A DNA stretch of 64,000 bases from Nanogingivalis sp963517825 (lineage in GTDB: Bacteria > Patescibacteriota > Saccharimonadia > Saccharimonadales > Saccharimonadaceae). The notes below the pieces were generated by a model. That model was not told the origin of the DNA. It made no database searches and worked only from the letters and a program-made list of their open reading frames with translations. The position numbers and the translations under genes were made by a program. Shown here one piece after another: positions 10,046-19,311 of the stretch; position 1 is the first letter of the stretch; each line of letters opens with the position of its first letter. The DNA is taken from positions 62,001 through 126,000 of the forward strand of contig CAUQGB010000001.1 in assembly GCA_963517825.1 (NCBI GenBank), given 5' to 3'.

Positions 10046-11065
10046 CTAAAATTCTTTTAAGAATTCCAGTTTAGCACTTTCAAAATAACGAATATCCGAA
10101 ATTCCATATTTCAACATAACTAACCGTTCAATTCCGCCACCCCACGCAAAACCACGGTATTTTTTACTGTCAATTCCAGCCGATTCTAAAACATTTGGGT
10201 GAATCATTCCGCACCCAAGCATTTCAAGCCATTCACCTTTTTTGCCACCGAGCGCCTCTGGTTTTTCAATTAAAAATTCAAGGCTAGGTTCCGTGAACGG
10301 AAAATAACCCGGTTGCGTACGGATTTCTAATTTTTGGCCATAATATTCTTCAAAAAAGGCGTGAAGCGTACCAAGCATTTGTGCTAAGTTTGCAGTTTCA
10401 CTCACAAAAACACCTTCACACTGATAAAAAGTATGTTCATGAGTCGCATCTAGATCTTCATTTCGAAAAACTCGTCCATAAGAAACGTGCGCAATTTGAC
10501 CTTCTTCTTCAAGCTGTTTTTTGCCGTGTTTTAAAACGCGGTTTTGCATCGTCGAGGTGTGCGCTGGCGGAATAAAGTTTTCCTCGGTTCGAAAAGTATC
10601 ATAGCCATCTCGTGCTGGGTGATTTTCTGGAAAATTCAACGCTCCAAACATATTCCAATCATTATCGATTTGGCGAGATTCGATCGCTTCAAATCCCATT
10701 CTAGTGTAGATGTCTATAACTTTTTCAAGTTCTTTTTGGAGTGGATGTTTTGAGCCATTCCTTGCGCTTAAAAGTTGAGGTTTTTTAGCAATTTTCTCGT
10801 GCGAGCTTGCTGCGAAAGGAGCCGAAATATCGATTTCTTCAATTTCAGAATTTTCTTTTTCTTCAAGAATTTTTGAAACTTCAGCTTGAATCTCATTTTT
10901 TAAATCATTAACCTTTAAACCAAACTCACCTTTTTGTTCATTTGGTAAAGTTGGGATAATTTTGTAAAGTTCCTTAATTTTTGGCGATTTTAAAATATCA
11001 CTTGGATTTTCAAGCGTTTTAAGCTCCGCCAAAAGCTCTTCCCTAATCTGTTGAATTTGTTCCAT
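10046..11065 (-). CDS. pheS: Phenylalanine--tRNA ligase alpha subunit
   Basis: 339 aa class II catalytic subunit. An N-terminal coiled coil is followed by motif 2 (YGRVFRNEDLDATHEHTFYQ), RTQPGYFPFTEPS and motif 3 (GFAWGGGIERLVMLKYG). An ATG at 11077 was rejected because it overlaps the perfect -10 box TATAAT (11076-11081) and so cannot lie in the mRNA; the ATG at 11065 is 10 nt past that box, giving a near-leaderless transcript. First gene of the pheS-pheT-isomerase-trxB unit. Confidence 0.95.
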   Translation of the reverse strand: MEQIQQIREELLAELKTLENPSDILKSPKIKELYKIIPTLPNEQKGEFGLKVNDLKNEIQAEVSKILEEKENSEIEEIDISAPFAASSHEKIAKKPQLLSARNGSKHPLQKELEKVIDIYTRMGFEAIESRQIDNDWNMFGALNFPENHPARDGYDTFRTEENFIPPAHTSTMQNRVLKHGKKQLEEEGQIAHVSYGRVFRNEDLDATHEHTFYQCEGVFVSETANLAQMLGTLHAFFEEYYGQKLEIRTQPGYFPFTEPSLEFLIEKPEALGGKKGEWLEMLGCGMIHPNVLESAGIDSKKYRGFAWGGGIERLVMLKYGISDIRYFESAKLEFLKEF

Positions 11066-11075
11066 AACTGATATC

Positions 11076-11104
11076 ATTATATCACAATTGTACTAGTTTG
11101 TCGA
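11076..11104 (-). promoter_or_regulatory. pheS promoter
   Basis: -35 TCGACA and -10 TATAAT on the minus strand with a 17-nt spacer. The -10 box overlaps the first in-frame ATG and lies 10 nt before the chosen start, so the leader is only a few nucleotides. Confidence 0.75.
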
Positions 11105-11116
11105 TTTTCAAAAAGT

Positions 11117-11383
11117 CTAAACTTGTTGTGAAGCCACCCAGATATATAGACCTAAAGCGATCAAAATCGCAAAAAATACCAAAAACCAAACAAACGCCAA
11201 ACTTGTCGTCTCTTTAGTTCCCTCAAGATATGCGCTATCCTCAATATTAGGACTTTCTTTCTTATTTTTTGGTGTATCACCCCCTTCACCGAGTGAATTC
11301 TTAATCTGTTTTTCGCGAAGTTCTGCTGCAATCTTCTCTTGCAGTTCCGTGCGATTATCGTCTTGTCGTACATATAAAGCCAT
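11117..11383 (-). CDS. Small C-tail-anchored membrane protein (88 aa)
   Basis: A polar, charged N-terminal two thirds is followed by one transmembrane helix (about residues 63-84, FVWFLVFFAILIALGLYIWV) and a very short tail, as in tail-anchored proteins. No family recognised. A TACAAT box ends 6 nt before ATG and no ribosome site is present, so it may be leaderless. Located between pheS and a divergent channel gene. Confidence 0.6.
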   Translation of the reverse strand: MALYVRQDDNRTELQEKIAAELREKQIKNSLGEGGDTPKNKKESPNIEDSAYLEGTKETTSLAFVWFLVFFAILIALGLYIWVASQQV

Positions 11384-11461
11384 ATTCCTATTGTATCAAA
11401 TTTTGACTTTTTAGAAAAGTTTATGTTAAAATATAAACATAAGTTAAACTAAGGAGGAAAA

Positions 11462-12301
11462 ATGGCAACAAAAAAAGCCAGTTCAAAGAAATTTTCAAAA
11501 GTTGCTCATAAAAAAGTAGCAAAAGAAGTTTCGAAAGTTGAAAAAACAGTTAAAGCTATGGTAAAAAATAGTAAGAAAAATAAAGTATTTTCTCTTGAAG
11601 AAATTTCAAAACCAAGTTTTATTTCAGCGGTAATACTTGAATTTATCGGAACATTCCTGCTAGCGGCTGGCGTTATTATTAGTCAAGGTCAACCATTCGG
11701 CGTAATGTTTATCCTTATGTCAATCGTTCTGCTTGCTGGAGGAATTAGTGGAGCTCATGTTAACCCATTAATTACAGTCGGCGCTTGGACAACTCGTCGG
11801 ATCAATACAATTAAAGCTCTCTTTTACATCGTGGCTCAAGTTTTGGGTGCAATGGTTGCTTTTATGCTTTTAAATGCCTTTATCGGCACGCAAGACACTC
11901 TGCAAACATATGGCCAAAAACCAACCCTATTTACCGCAAACCCTATTCCAAAAGACAAGGAAATACTAGCGCTTGCTGCTGAATTTATTGGTTCATTCAT
12001 TTTTGCATTCTCTGTTGCAACTATAACCTCAGACAAAAAGAACGGAAATATGGCAAAAGCACTTGGTGTTGGCGGTGGTCTATACTTGGCAGTTTTAATT
12101 GCAGGATCTCTCGCAACATTAATCGGATCTTCAGCAATAATTAACCCAGCGGTAGCATTCTCTCTTCAAGCGTTTACTGTAAAAGAACAAAACGTTCCTT
12201 ATGCAATTGCGATCTATATCGGTGCAGCATTAATTGGTGGAATTCTTGGTTTCGTACTAAATCATCTAATTCAAAAAACAACCGAAAAAGAAGAAGAATA
12301 A
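11462..12301 (+). CDS. Aquaporin-like (MIP family) channel
   Basis: 279 aa. After a very Lys-rich cytoplasmic extension (about 1-50) come six hydrophobic helices with two half-helix signatures: NPL at 101-103 (in GAHVNPLITVG) and NPA at 228-230 (in IINPAVAF). MIP channels pass water or small solutes such as glycerol. The first box is NPL rather than NPA, and the Arg that normally follows the second NPA is Val, so the selectivity filter is unusual and the substrate cannot be predicted. The start is set by AAGGAGG 5 nt before ATG; TATAAA/TAAAAT-like sequence lies upstream. Confidence 0.85.
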   Translation: MATKKASSKKFSKVAHKKVAKEVSKVEKTVKAMVKNSKKNKVFSLEEISKPSFISAVILEFIGTFLLAAGVIISQGQPFGVMFILMSIVLLAGGISGAHVNPLITVGAWTTRRINTIKALFYIVAQVLGAMVAFMLLNAFIGTQDTLQTYGQKPTLFTANPIPKDKEILALAAEFIGSFIFAFSVATITSDKKNGNMAKALGVGGGLYLAVLIAGSLATLIGSSAIINPAVAFSLQAFTVKEQNVPYAIAIYIGAALIGGILGFVLNHLIQKTTEKEEE

Positions 12302-12312
12302 TCAATAGCAAT

Positions 12313-12344
12313 AAAAAAGAGCGGCTTTCGAAAGTTGCTCTTTT
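12313..12344. terminator. Bidirectional terminator between the channel gene and rmuC
   Basis: AAAAGAGC / GCTCTTTT inverted repeat with the palindrome CTTTCGAAAG in its centre. A runs on one side and T runs on the other let it serve both convergent genes. Confidence 0.8.
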
Positions 12345-12353
12345 AAATTTATT

Positions 12354-13454
12354 TTATTCCCGAGGCTTATCAAGCATTTGTGGCTCAACTCCAGTTTTCT
12401 TATCTTCGCCAGAAATCTTAACTATATCTTTATCAATTTTACCAAGCTCTTTGTGCGCATTATTAAAATGGTTAACGGTTGTACCAAGCGATCTTCCAAG
12501 TCGCTGCATTAAATCTTCATATTTCGAAATATGTACGCCAAGCTGACCAACTCGCTTTTGAATCTCTTTGCTCTGTTCTTCGATTTTTAGTGATTTTAAA
12601 CCTTGCAAAACAGTTTGAAGATAGGCCATAAAGCTTGTTGGACTAACCACAATTACACGCTTATCACGAAAAGCATATTCAATCAAATCACGCTCAGAAC
12701 CTTGCGAACCAACAACTCCAGTTAAAGCATCATAATACAAACTCTCGCTAGGAATAAACATAAAAGCAAAGTCCATAGTATTTTCATTTGGGCGAATATA
12801 TTTCGAGGTTTCATCAATCCGCATTTTTAAATCATCGCGAACTCTTTTCGCTAAAATCTTTCGCTCTTCACCTTCAGCTTCAATCATTCGATTATAATTC
12901 TCAAGACTGAATTTCGAATCTACTGGTAAAATCTTATTTTTATCAAGGAAGATTGCCGCATCAACAATTTCACCATTTTTAAATTTATATTGAATCTTGA
13001 AAGCATTTGGTGGTAAAACGTTTTCAAGAACTTGCTCAAGATAAAACTCCCCCAAAACGCCACGCTGTTTTGGATTTTGCAAGGCATTTTGAAGTGTTTT
13101 TAGCTCATCTGCAACATTTACGACACGACTATTCGTTTCATCAAGTTTTGTAAGCCTTTTGGAAACCTCTTCAACAATTTTTGAACTCTCAGAAATCTGT
13201 TTAGCCATTGAATTTTGAATTTGAAAATTATTTCTCTCAAGCTTTTCTGAAACTTTATCATTAAAATTGGTCAGGTTAGTATCAATATTTTCACGCATTC
13301 TGTTTAATCTTTTATTCAGCTCAATCACATCCATTTTTAGCAAATTTACACTTTGGTCTTCATTTTTCGAAGCTACAATTTTCGAAATTCGAAAAGACTG
13401 AAAAAATAAAACCGATGTTAAAATTACAATAATAATTATTAGTCCAATTTCCAT
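12354..13454 (-). CDS. rmuC: RmuC-family DNA recombination protein
   Basis: 366 aa. One N-terminal transmembrane helix (about 2-20), a long coiled coil (about 35-130) and the conserved RmuC domain (LGEFYLEQVLENVLPPNAF, VDAAIFLDKNKILPVDSKF, DFAFMFIPSESLYYDAL). RmuC proteins have a nuclease-like fold and limit DNA inversions or other rearrangements. Start fixed by AAAGGAGGAAATAA before ATG. Monocistronic, convergent with the channel gene. Confidence 0.9.
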   Translation of the reverse strand: MEIGLIIIIVILTSVLFFQSFRISKIVASKNEDQSVNLLKMDVIELNKRLNRMRENIDTNLTNFNDKVSEKLERNNFQIQNSMAKQISESSKIVEEVSKRLTKLDETNSRVVNVADELKTLQNALQNPKQRGVLGEFYLEQVLENVLPPNAFKIQYKFKNGEIVDAAIFLDKNKILPVDSKFSLENYNRMIEAEGEERKILAKRVRDDLKMRIDETSKYIRPNENTMDFAFMFIPSESLYYDALTGVVGSQGSERDLIEYAFRDKRVIVVSPTSFMAYLQTVLQGLKSLKIEEQSKEIQKRVGQLGVHISKYEDLMQRLGRSLGTTVNHFNNAHKELGKIDKDIVKISGEDKKTGVEPQMLDKPRE

Positions 13455-13590
13455 TTATTTCCTCCTTTTAAAATACAAACAATAATATAGCCCATTATAA
13501 ATACAGCCACAAACATTATTATCAAACAGCCTAAAGCATAAAAATTTTCAAAAACATAACTATATTAAATTATAACATATTAAAGCAAAA

Positions 13591-13616
13591 ATAAAAGGCG
13601 CATTTAACGCCTTTTT
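13591..13616 (-). terminator. Terminator of the GreA-type gene
   Basis: AAAAGGCG / CGCCTTTT inverted repeat with a T tract on the minus strand, just after the stop at 13627. Confidence 0.75.
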
Positions 13617-13626
13617 AAGTTTGAAT

Positions 13627-14091
13627 TTAGCGAATAGCCACAAGAGTCATATTCATACTTCGAGAATTAGCCGTCCAACTAATAATTTCGTTCACTGTTC
13701 GGCCAAGCACGCTTTTACCTAAAGGACTCTCGGCGGAAATCTTGCCAATAAGCGGATTTGCTTCTAAACTTTCAACAATTCGAAATTTCATAATTCGCCC
13801 AGTTGCACGGTCGAAAAGCTCCACAAATGAACCAATCGAAACTTTCGAACCTTTTTTCTTGCTTTTTGGTAAAATTTTCGCATTATGAATTTGAAAATTC
13901 TTTTCATGAATTTCACTTCGAATCGCATCAATTCGCGCAAAAACATCATTTTGTCTCAATAAATCTTCCTTAATATCACCATCACGAAGCTCCATCTCGA
14001 GCATTTTTTGTTCATGCTCAAGCTTTGCAATTTTCTTTTTTAATTCTTTAAATCCTTGTTTGCTCAAATAAATTTTAGTGGTATTTTTCAT
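13627..14091 (-). CDS. GreA/GreB-type transcription elongation factor
   Basis: 154 aa. The N-terminal half is a charged coiled coil (about 10-75) whose turn carries GDIKED, matching the acidic D-x-x-E tip of Gre factors that enters the RNA polymerase secondary channel and stimulates transcript cleavage. The C-terminal half is an FKBP-like fold (VSIGSFVELFD, ISAESPLGKSVLGRTVNE). Standard length. Start set by AAAGGAGGAATT. A perfect 7+1+7 palindrome lies between its -10 box and ribosome site. Orthology to greA rather than greB is not resolved. Confidence 0.85.
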   Translation of the reverse strand: MKNTTKIYLSKQGFKELKKKIAKLEHEQKMLEMELRDGDIKEDLLRQNDVFARIDAIRSEIHEKNFQIHNAKILPKSKKKGSKVSIGSFVELFDRATGRIMKFRIVESLEANPLIGKISAESPLGKSVLGRTVNEIISWTANSRSMNMTLVAIR

Positions 14092-14103
14092 AATTCCTCC
14101 TTT

Positions 14104-14118
14104 TGTAGCAATGCTACA
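14104..14118. promoter_or_regulatory. Palindrome in the leader of the GreA-type gene
   Basis: TGTAGCA-A-TGCTACA, 7-nt perfect arms, placed between a TATAAT box (about 14125-14130, minus strand) and the AAAGGAGG ribosome site. It could be a repressor operator or a small mRNA hairpin. Confidence 0.4.
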
Positions 14119-14193
14119 TTATTATTATAACGAACCATTCTTAAAAAATGCTTAAATTTATTATTTTGTATTTTTATGATATAATCTAATTAT

Positions 14194-14793
14194 ATGAATA
14201 AACAAATTCTAAAACTTAAAAACCAAAAAAAGAGTGATTCCGTAAAAATTATTGCATTAGTAGGATTAGCCGGAAGTGGCAAAAGTACCGCTACAAATTA
14301 TCTAAAACAAAAAGGCTATCCGAGCGTTTATTTTGGCGGAGTTGTAATGAAAGCGCTAAAAGACGAAAATCTCGAAATCACACCAGCGAATGAAAAAATG
14401 ATGCGCACAAAACTACGTGAAGATTTTGGCAAAGATATAATTGTAAATAAAATTGTTGAGCAAATTCAAAATCTCATTAAGTCTGGCCAAAAACGTATTA
14501 TTGCTGACGGTCTTTATACTTGGACTGAATATAAAATTCTCAAAAAACACTTTCCAACTGAACTAAAAGTTATAGCATTAGTTCCACCAAAAAATCTTCG
14601 CCACAAGCGAATCTCCTCTCGCCCCGAGCGAGCAATGACTTTAGCCGAAATTAACGACCGTGATTTTAATGAAATTGAAGTTCTTGAAAAAGGCGGTCCA
14701 ATCGCGATTGCTGATTATTTCATCGTAAATAAAAATTCAAATCTTCGAACTCGCCTTAAAATCGATAAAATTCTTAAAGAAATTAACTTTTAA
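14194..14793 (+). CDS. P-loop nucleotide kinase, dephospho-CoA/adenylate kinase-like
   Basis: 199 aa. Walker A GLAGSGKST at about 24-32 and the fold of small nucleoside or CoA-precursor kinases (VYFGGVVM, RIIADGLYTWTEYKIL, a ligand lid with HKRISSRPERAMT). A C-terminal DYFIVNKNS segment resembles that of dephospho-CoA kinase relatives. Specific substrate not assignable. TATAAT at 14180-14185 ends 8 nt before ATG and there is no ribosome site, so the mRNA is probably leaderless. Confidence 0.75.
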   Translation: MNKQILKLKNQKKSDSVKIIALVGLAGSGKSTATNYLKQKGYPSVYFGGVVMKALKDENLEITPANEKMMRTKLREDFGKDIIVNKIVEQIQNLIKSGQKRIIADGLYTWTEYKILKKHFPTELKVIALVPPKNLRHKRISSRPERAMTLAEINDRDFNEIEVLEKGGPIAIADYFIVNKNSNLRTRLKIDKILKEINF

Positions 14794-14794
14794 A

Positions 14795-14827
14795 AAACTC
14801 GAGATTTGTTTACTCGAGTTTTATTAT
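14795..14827. terminator. Bidirectional terminator between the P-loop kinase gene and argS
   Basis: AAACTCGAG / CTCGAGTTT inverted repeat with A and T runs on opposite sides, placed between two convergent stops. Confidence 0.8.
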
Positions 14828-14833
14828 TCTAAT

Positions 14834-16519
14834 TTACATTTTTTCTGGAATTTCAATTCCCAATAAATCCAAGCCGTTCTCGAAAGTTTTCGAAACTTTT
14901 TTAAGAAGAGTTAATCGTGCAGATTTTTCAATCTCCGGAGCATCAGAAACACGTGTTTTTTCGTAATATCGATTCATTTCTCGTGCTAGATCATAAAGGT
15001 ATTTTGAAATTTTGTGCGGCTCTAAGTCACGTGAAGCTATCTTAACCACTTCCGGAAAGGCCAATAATTGCAAAATTATATTCTTTTCAGCTTCGAAATT
15101 ATAATTTCCAAAATCAACTATTTCAAAATTCTGTTCTTTTCGTAAAATATTATTTACGCGCACAGCTGAATATTGAACGTATGGGCCAGAAAATCCAGTT
15201 AATGCAAAAATATTTTCCCAGTCAAAAAGAATATTCGTTCGCCTATCTGCAGCAAAATCTGAGAACTTAATCGCACCGAGCGCAATTTTCTTAACATCTT
15301 CTTCAGAAACATCTCGCCCAGCCACAATTTTACGCGCACGTTCTTCGGCTTTATCGAGAAGCTCTTCCATCAAAACTACACCTTTTCGTGAAGACATTTT
15401 TTCACGCGTTCCGTCTTCATTGAGCTGGTCAATCACACCGAACCAAAGGTGATACAAATCAGTTTTAATGCCAAGCTTTTTTGCCATTGCAAAAATTTGC
15501 GAAAAATAGAATTGCTGCTCAGCACCAACCGAATAAATAACCTTATCAGGAGCGAATTCTTCTTCACGGAATAAAATTGTAGCAAGGTCATTTGTAGCAT
15601 AAAGTGCCGCACCGTTACTCTTCTGTACTAAAAGCGGTACATCAAAACCATATTCTTCCAGAGGAACAATTACCGAACCGTCTTCATTCTGAACCGCAAC
15701 ACCGCTTTCAATTAATTTTTGAACCGCTGCTTTACCTTTTGGCGCAAAAAATGCTTCACCATATTCATAATCTGTTGAAATTTTTAATCGTGCCATCACA
15801 TCATGAATATGTTTAAGGCTAATTTCTTTAAATTTATTCGAATAATTTAAAGCCTCTTCATCACCATTTTCAAGCTTCAAAAGCCACTCTTCAGCCTTTT
15901 TCTCAATTTCGCCACCTTCACCTTGCTCTTTCATTGCGGCTTTAGTTTTAATATAAACATCACCAAGCTCGTAAACTCCACGCTTAGCCAGCCTTTCTTC
16001 ATTTGAAAACATTTCGAATCCAACAACCCAAATTCCAAAAGGTGTACCATAATCACCTAAATGGTTATCCGTAATAACTTTCCATCCAGAAAATTCAAGT
16101 AATTTTTTGGCCGCCCAACCTTGGTTTCCAGGTCGTAAATGCCCAACACTGTAAGGCTTCGCCATATTTGGACTTGGCCCATCAATTAGAGCAAGCTTTC
16201 CTTCACCTTCATTATTTGAGCCAAATCTATCGCTAAATTCCTGACTTAATATTTTTTCAAGTTTTTTTGCCGAAACTCGCAAATTCAAAAAACCTGGTCC
16301 AGCAATTTCAACATTTTCAAAAATTTCATTTTTCGAAAGCTCCTTTGCTAATTCCTCAGCGATTTCGCGTGGATTTTTCGAAAGTTTTCCTGCAAGCTGC
16401 ATTGCAATATTTGTTGCAAAATCACCAAACTCTGGCCGTGGCCGCGTTAAAGAAACCTCAGTCTTAATATTAAATTTTTCTTCAATTAATTGGTTAATTA
16501 TTTCTGCAACTTTATTCAT
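14834..16519 (-). CDS. argS: Arginine--tRNA ligase
   Basis: 561 aa class I synthetase. The HIGH-type motif is SVGHLRPG (in PNMAKPYSVGHLRPGNQG), the KMSKS-type motif is KMSSRKG, and the C-terminal DALR anticodon-binding domain closes the protein. An in-frame extension upstream to 16636 was rejected: it is hydrophobic and unlike any ArgRS, and it would run into the divergent ATPase gene. The start at 16519 lies 7 nt after a TAATAT box, again suggesting a leaderless mRNA. Confidence 0.95.
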   Translation of the reverse strand: MNKVAEIINQLIEEKFNIKTEVSLTRPRPEFGDFATNIAMQLAGKLSKNPREIAEELAKELSKNEIFENVEIAGPGFLNLRVSAKKLEKILSQEFSDRFGSNNEGEGKLALIDGPSPNMAKPYSVGHLRPGNQGWAAKKLLEFSGWKVITDNHLGDYGTPFGIWVVGFEMFSNEERLAKRGVYELGDVYIKTKAAMKEQGEGGEIEKKAEEWLLKLENGDEEALNYSNKFKEISLKHIHDVMARLKISTDYEYGEAFFAPKGKAAVQKLIESGVAVQNEDGSVIVPLEEYGFDVPLLVQKSNGAALYATNDLATILFREEEFAPDKVIYSVGAEQQFYFSQIFAMAKKLGIKTDLYHLWFGVIDQLNEDGTREKMSSRKGVVLMEELLDKAEERARKIVAGRDVSEEDVKKIALGAIKFSDFAADRRTNILFDWENIFALTGFSGPYVQYSAVRVNNILRKEQNFEIVDFGNYNFEAEKNIILQLLAFPEVVKIASRDLEPHKISKYLYDLAREMNRYYEKTRVSDAPEIEKSARLTLLKKVSKTFENGLDLLGIEIPEKM

Positions 16520-16560
16520 ATAGTATATATTAACACTTTTTATAAAAAAATAAAATATGT

Positions 16561-16566
16561 TATAAT
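16561..16566 (+). promoter_or_regulatory. -10 box of the P-type ATPase gene
   Basis: TATAAT ending 9 nt before ATG at 16576. The -35 region is only T-rich. The 56-nt gap between argS and this gene must hold two divergent promoters. Confidence 0.6.
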
Positions 16567-16575
16567 AGAACATAT

Positions 16576-18933
16576 ATGGATGACAGTAAAAAACTAAATG
16601 GATTAACCGCCGCGGAAGTTCGAAAAAGAATCTCACAAGGCTTGGTGAATGATTTTAAAATTGATAATAATAACAGTTTTTGGGAAATTACTAAAAGAAA
16701 TATTTTCACACTTTTTAACTTTTTAAATTTTGCAATCGCAGTACTTTTAGCATTAGTTGGCGCTTGGAGTAATTTGATTTTCTTCGTTGTGATTATATTC
16801 AATGCAATCTCTGGAATTGCCACAGAAATTCGCGCTAAAAAAATGATCGATAAACTCAATCTTTTGAGCAAAGAAAAAATCACTGTAATCCGTTCTTCTC
16901 GCGAGCAAAAAATTATGCCAGAAGAAATTGTAATGAATGATATACTTAAACTTTCTGCTGGGGAGCAAGTTCCATCAGACGCGATAGTCTTAAAAGGTGT
17001 TAGTGAGGCCAATGAAGCAATGCTCACCGGCGAAAGTGACCTTGTTCTCAAAGAAAAAGGCGCAATTTTACTATCAGGTAGCTTTTTGGCAAGTGGTAAT
17101 ATCCTAGCAGAAGTTTCACACGTTGGAGCAGATAATTACGCCTCAAAACTTATGGTTGAGGCCAAAACGCACAAACCGATCAACTCAAAAATTCTCAATT
17201 CTCTCGATCGTATCGCTAGTTTTACTAGTAAAATTATCATTCCCTTCGGTCTTGCGTTGTTTTTTGAGGCGCTCCTGATAAAAATGCTCCCAACTAATCT
17301 TGCTGTAATTTATACATCAACACCACTCCTGGGCATGCTTCCGAAAGGAATCGCCCTCCTTACAATCACTTCATTACTAACTGCGGTAATTAAACTTGGG
17401 CTTCGAAAAGTTCTTGTTCAAGAAATGTATTCCGTTGAAACACTTGCTCGAGTTGATACACTCTGTCTAGATAAGACCGGAACAATTACTGAAGGAAAAA
17501 TGAAAGTCGAAAATCTATACAATCTTTCACGAAAATTTTCAGAAGAAGAAGTTAACACTTTTCTAGCGACTTATATGAAGTTTAGCGAAGATAGTAACCC
17601 GACAGCTCAAGCAATTCGCAAATATTCTTCAAAAACAAAAACCGATCTTAATGCTACGAATATTATTCCTTTTTCAAGTGATCGAAAATGGGGGTCAATG
17701 CAAATCGAAGGTGTTGGAACATTATTTTTAGGTGCGCCCGAAATGATTTTTGGCGAAACTTTAAAGCAAGCGAACGAAGCGCTAAAAAGAGGATCCCGTA
17801 TTTTAGCCTTGGCATTTTCGAAAGATGAAATTGATAATAAAAACATCAAGATGCCTGAAAAAATCTCAAAACTAGCCCTAATCGAAATCACCGATCCTAT
17901 CCGTGAAGGGGCGCGTGAAACGCTAGAATACCTCCGCTCACAAAAAATTGATCTAAAAATTATATCTGGTGACAACCCTATTACTGTTTCGAATATTGCC
18001 AAAAAAGCTGGTTTTGTAAATTTCGAAAGCTACATTGACTGCTCGAAAGTTAAAGATGCTGAGCTTAAAAAAATTGCCGAAAAAACCGCAATCTTCGGTC
18101 GAGTTTCACCGCACCAAAAGAAATTAATCATTCAAACGCTCAAAAAAGCTGGTCGCACAACCGCAATGACCGGTGATGGTGTGAATGATATTTTAGCCCT
18201 ACGTGAGGCTGATTGTTCGATTGTAATGGCTGAAGGAGACCCTGCAACCCGCCAGATAGCTAACCTAGTTCTTCTAAATTCTGATTTTAACGATTTACCA
18301 GAAATTCTTTTTGAAGGGCGTCGAGTTGTGAATAATATCGCCCGAATTACACCAATCTTCTTCATTAAAACAATTTATTCATTTATTCTAGCGATAATTT
18401 GTATTTTGAGCGCCCTTCTTTTCGATAAAAACCTACTTCTAGTTTTTCCATTCATTCCTATTCAGGTTACACTTATCGATCAATTTGTTGAAGGTTTCCC
18501 GCCCTTCGTATTAACTTTCGAAAAAAATATTCGCCCTGTTGAGAAGAACTTTATTAAAAAATCACTCTTAATGGCTTTACCTAGCGCCTTAATGGTTGTA
18601 TTTTCTGTGATCTTCGTACGAATTTGGGGTGCAGCAAATGGTTGGATCGCACAAGAAATCTCAACCATTTCCTACTATCTTCTCGGATCAATTGGAATGC
18701 TATCAGTTATTCGAGCCTGTTTACCTCTTAATATTTGGCGAGTTTTGCTGCTAACTTGGTCGATCGGTGCATTTATTACAACCGCTATCCTATTTCGAAA
18801 ACTTATCGAAATTAGCGTTCTTTCAGAAAGAGCATTCATACTTTATATAATATTAATGACTATTTTTACAGCAATATTCATTTATATCGAGTGGTTGAAA
18901 AATCACAAAAAAAATGATACAATTAAAGCATAA
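16576..18933 (+). CDS. Cation-transporting P-type ATPase
   Basis: 785 aa. Actuator motif TGES at 151-154, phosphorylation motif DKTGT at 299-303, hinge MTGDGVNDILAL and a C-terminal helix bundle show a complete P-type ATPase. The layout resembles CtpE-like and P2-type cation pumps, so calcium or another divalent cation is a fair guess. The M4 ion-site motif, normally PEGL, is PKGI at 256-259, placing a Lys where P2 pumps have a ligand Glu; this may change or remove the transported ion. Transcribed divergently from argS with a leaderless-type start. Confidence 0.9.
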   Translation: MDDSKKLNGLTAAEVRKRISQGLVNDFKIDNNNSFWEITKRNIFTLFNFLNFAIAVLLALVGAWSNLIFFVVIIFNAISGIATEIRAKKMIDKLNLLSKEKITVIRSSREQKIMPEEIVMNDILKLSAGEQVPSDAIVLKGVSEANEAMLTGESDLVLKEKGAILLSGSFLASGNILAEVSHVGADNYASKLMVEAKTHKPINSKILNSLDRIASFTSKIIIPFGLALFFEALLIKMLPTNLAVIYTSTPLLGMLPKGIALLTITSLLTAVIKLGLRKVLVQEMYSVETLARVDTLCLDKTGTITEGKMKVENLYNLSRKFSEEEVNTFLATYMKFSEDSNPTAQAIRKYSSKTKTDLNATNIIPFSSDRKWGSMQIEGVGTLFLGAPEMIFGETLKQANEALKRGSRILALAFSKDEIDNKNIKMPEKISKLALIEITDPIREGARETLEYLRSQKIDLKIISGDNPITVSNIAKKAGFVNFESYIDCSKVKDAELKKIAEKTAIFGRVSPHQKKLIIQTLKKAGRTTAMTGDGVNDILALREADCSIVMAEGDPATRQIANLVLLNSDFNDLPEILFEGRRVVNNIARITPIFFIKTIYSFILAIICILSALLFDKNLLLVFPFIPIQVTLIDQFVEGFPPFVLTFEKNIRPVEKNFIKKSLLMALPSALMVVFSVIFVRIWGAANGWIAQEISTISYYLLGSIGMLSVIRACLPLNIWRVLLLTWSIGAFITTAILFRKLIEISVLSERAFILYIILMTIFTAIFIYIEWLKNHKKNDTIKA
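18895..18923 (+). promoter_or_regulatory. khpA promoter
   Basis: TTGAAA, 17 nt, TACAAT, located inside the 3' end of the ATPase gene and followed by a ribosome site and khpA. Confidence 0.7.
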
Positions 18934-18957
18934 ACTGAATAAAAGGAGTATCTGAGA

Positions 18958-19311
18958 ATGACAATTGACCAACAGTTTGTTGAGTATATCGTTAAAAATT
19001 TAGTTGAAAATCCTGAAGACGTTAAAGTTGAACGAACAATCGACGAAAAAGGTGTTTTACTAACCCTTAGCGTGAATAAAGAGGACCTTGGTAGAATCAT
19101 TGGTCGTCGAGGCGCAACCGCACAAAGCCTTAGAGCCCTTCTCCGCGCATTAGCTCTAAAAAATAATGCGCACTACAACCTAAAAATCAGCGATAGTGAA
19201 GAAAAGAATGAAGCTGTGGAAAACACAACAGATGAAGCTGTGGAAAACAAAAGCACTTTCGCAGATCAGACAAGAAAAGAGCTTGCAGAACTAGACGATA
19301 TTGCGTTATAA
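18958..19311 (+). CDS. khpA: KH-domain RNA-binding protein KhpA
   Basis: 117 aa. A single type II KH domain (about 1-80) with the GxxG loop in GRIIGRRGATAQSLRALL, as in KhpA/YlqC, which binds RNA with KhpB and affects ribosome function and cell elongation. The C-terminal 40 residues are an acidic extension containing a duplicated NEAVEN/DEAVEN unit. AAAGGAG precedes ATG. The order khpA then trmD matches the common bacterial rpsP-khpA-rimM-trmD neighbourhood, here without rpsP and rimM and with a candidate RNA gene between. Confidence 0.93.
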   Translation: MTIDQQFVEYIVKNLVENPEDVKVERTIDEKGVLLTLSVNKEDLGRIIGRRGATAQSLRALLRALALKNNAHYNLKISDSEEKNEAVENTTDEAVENKSTFADQTRKELAELDDIAL

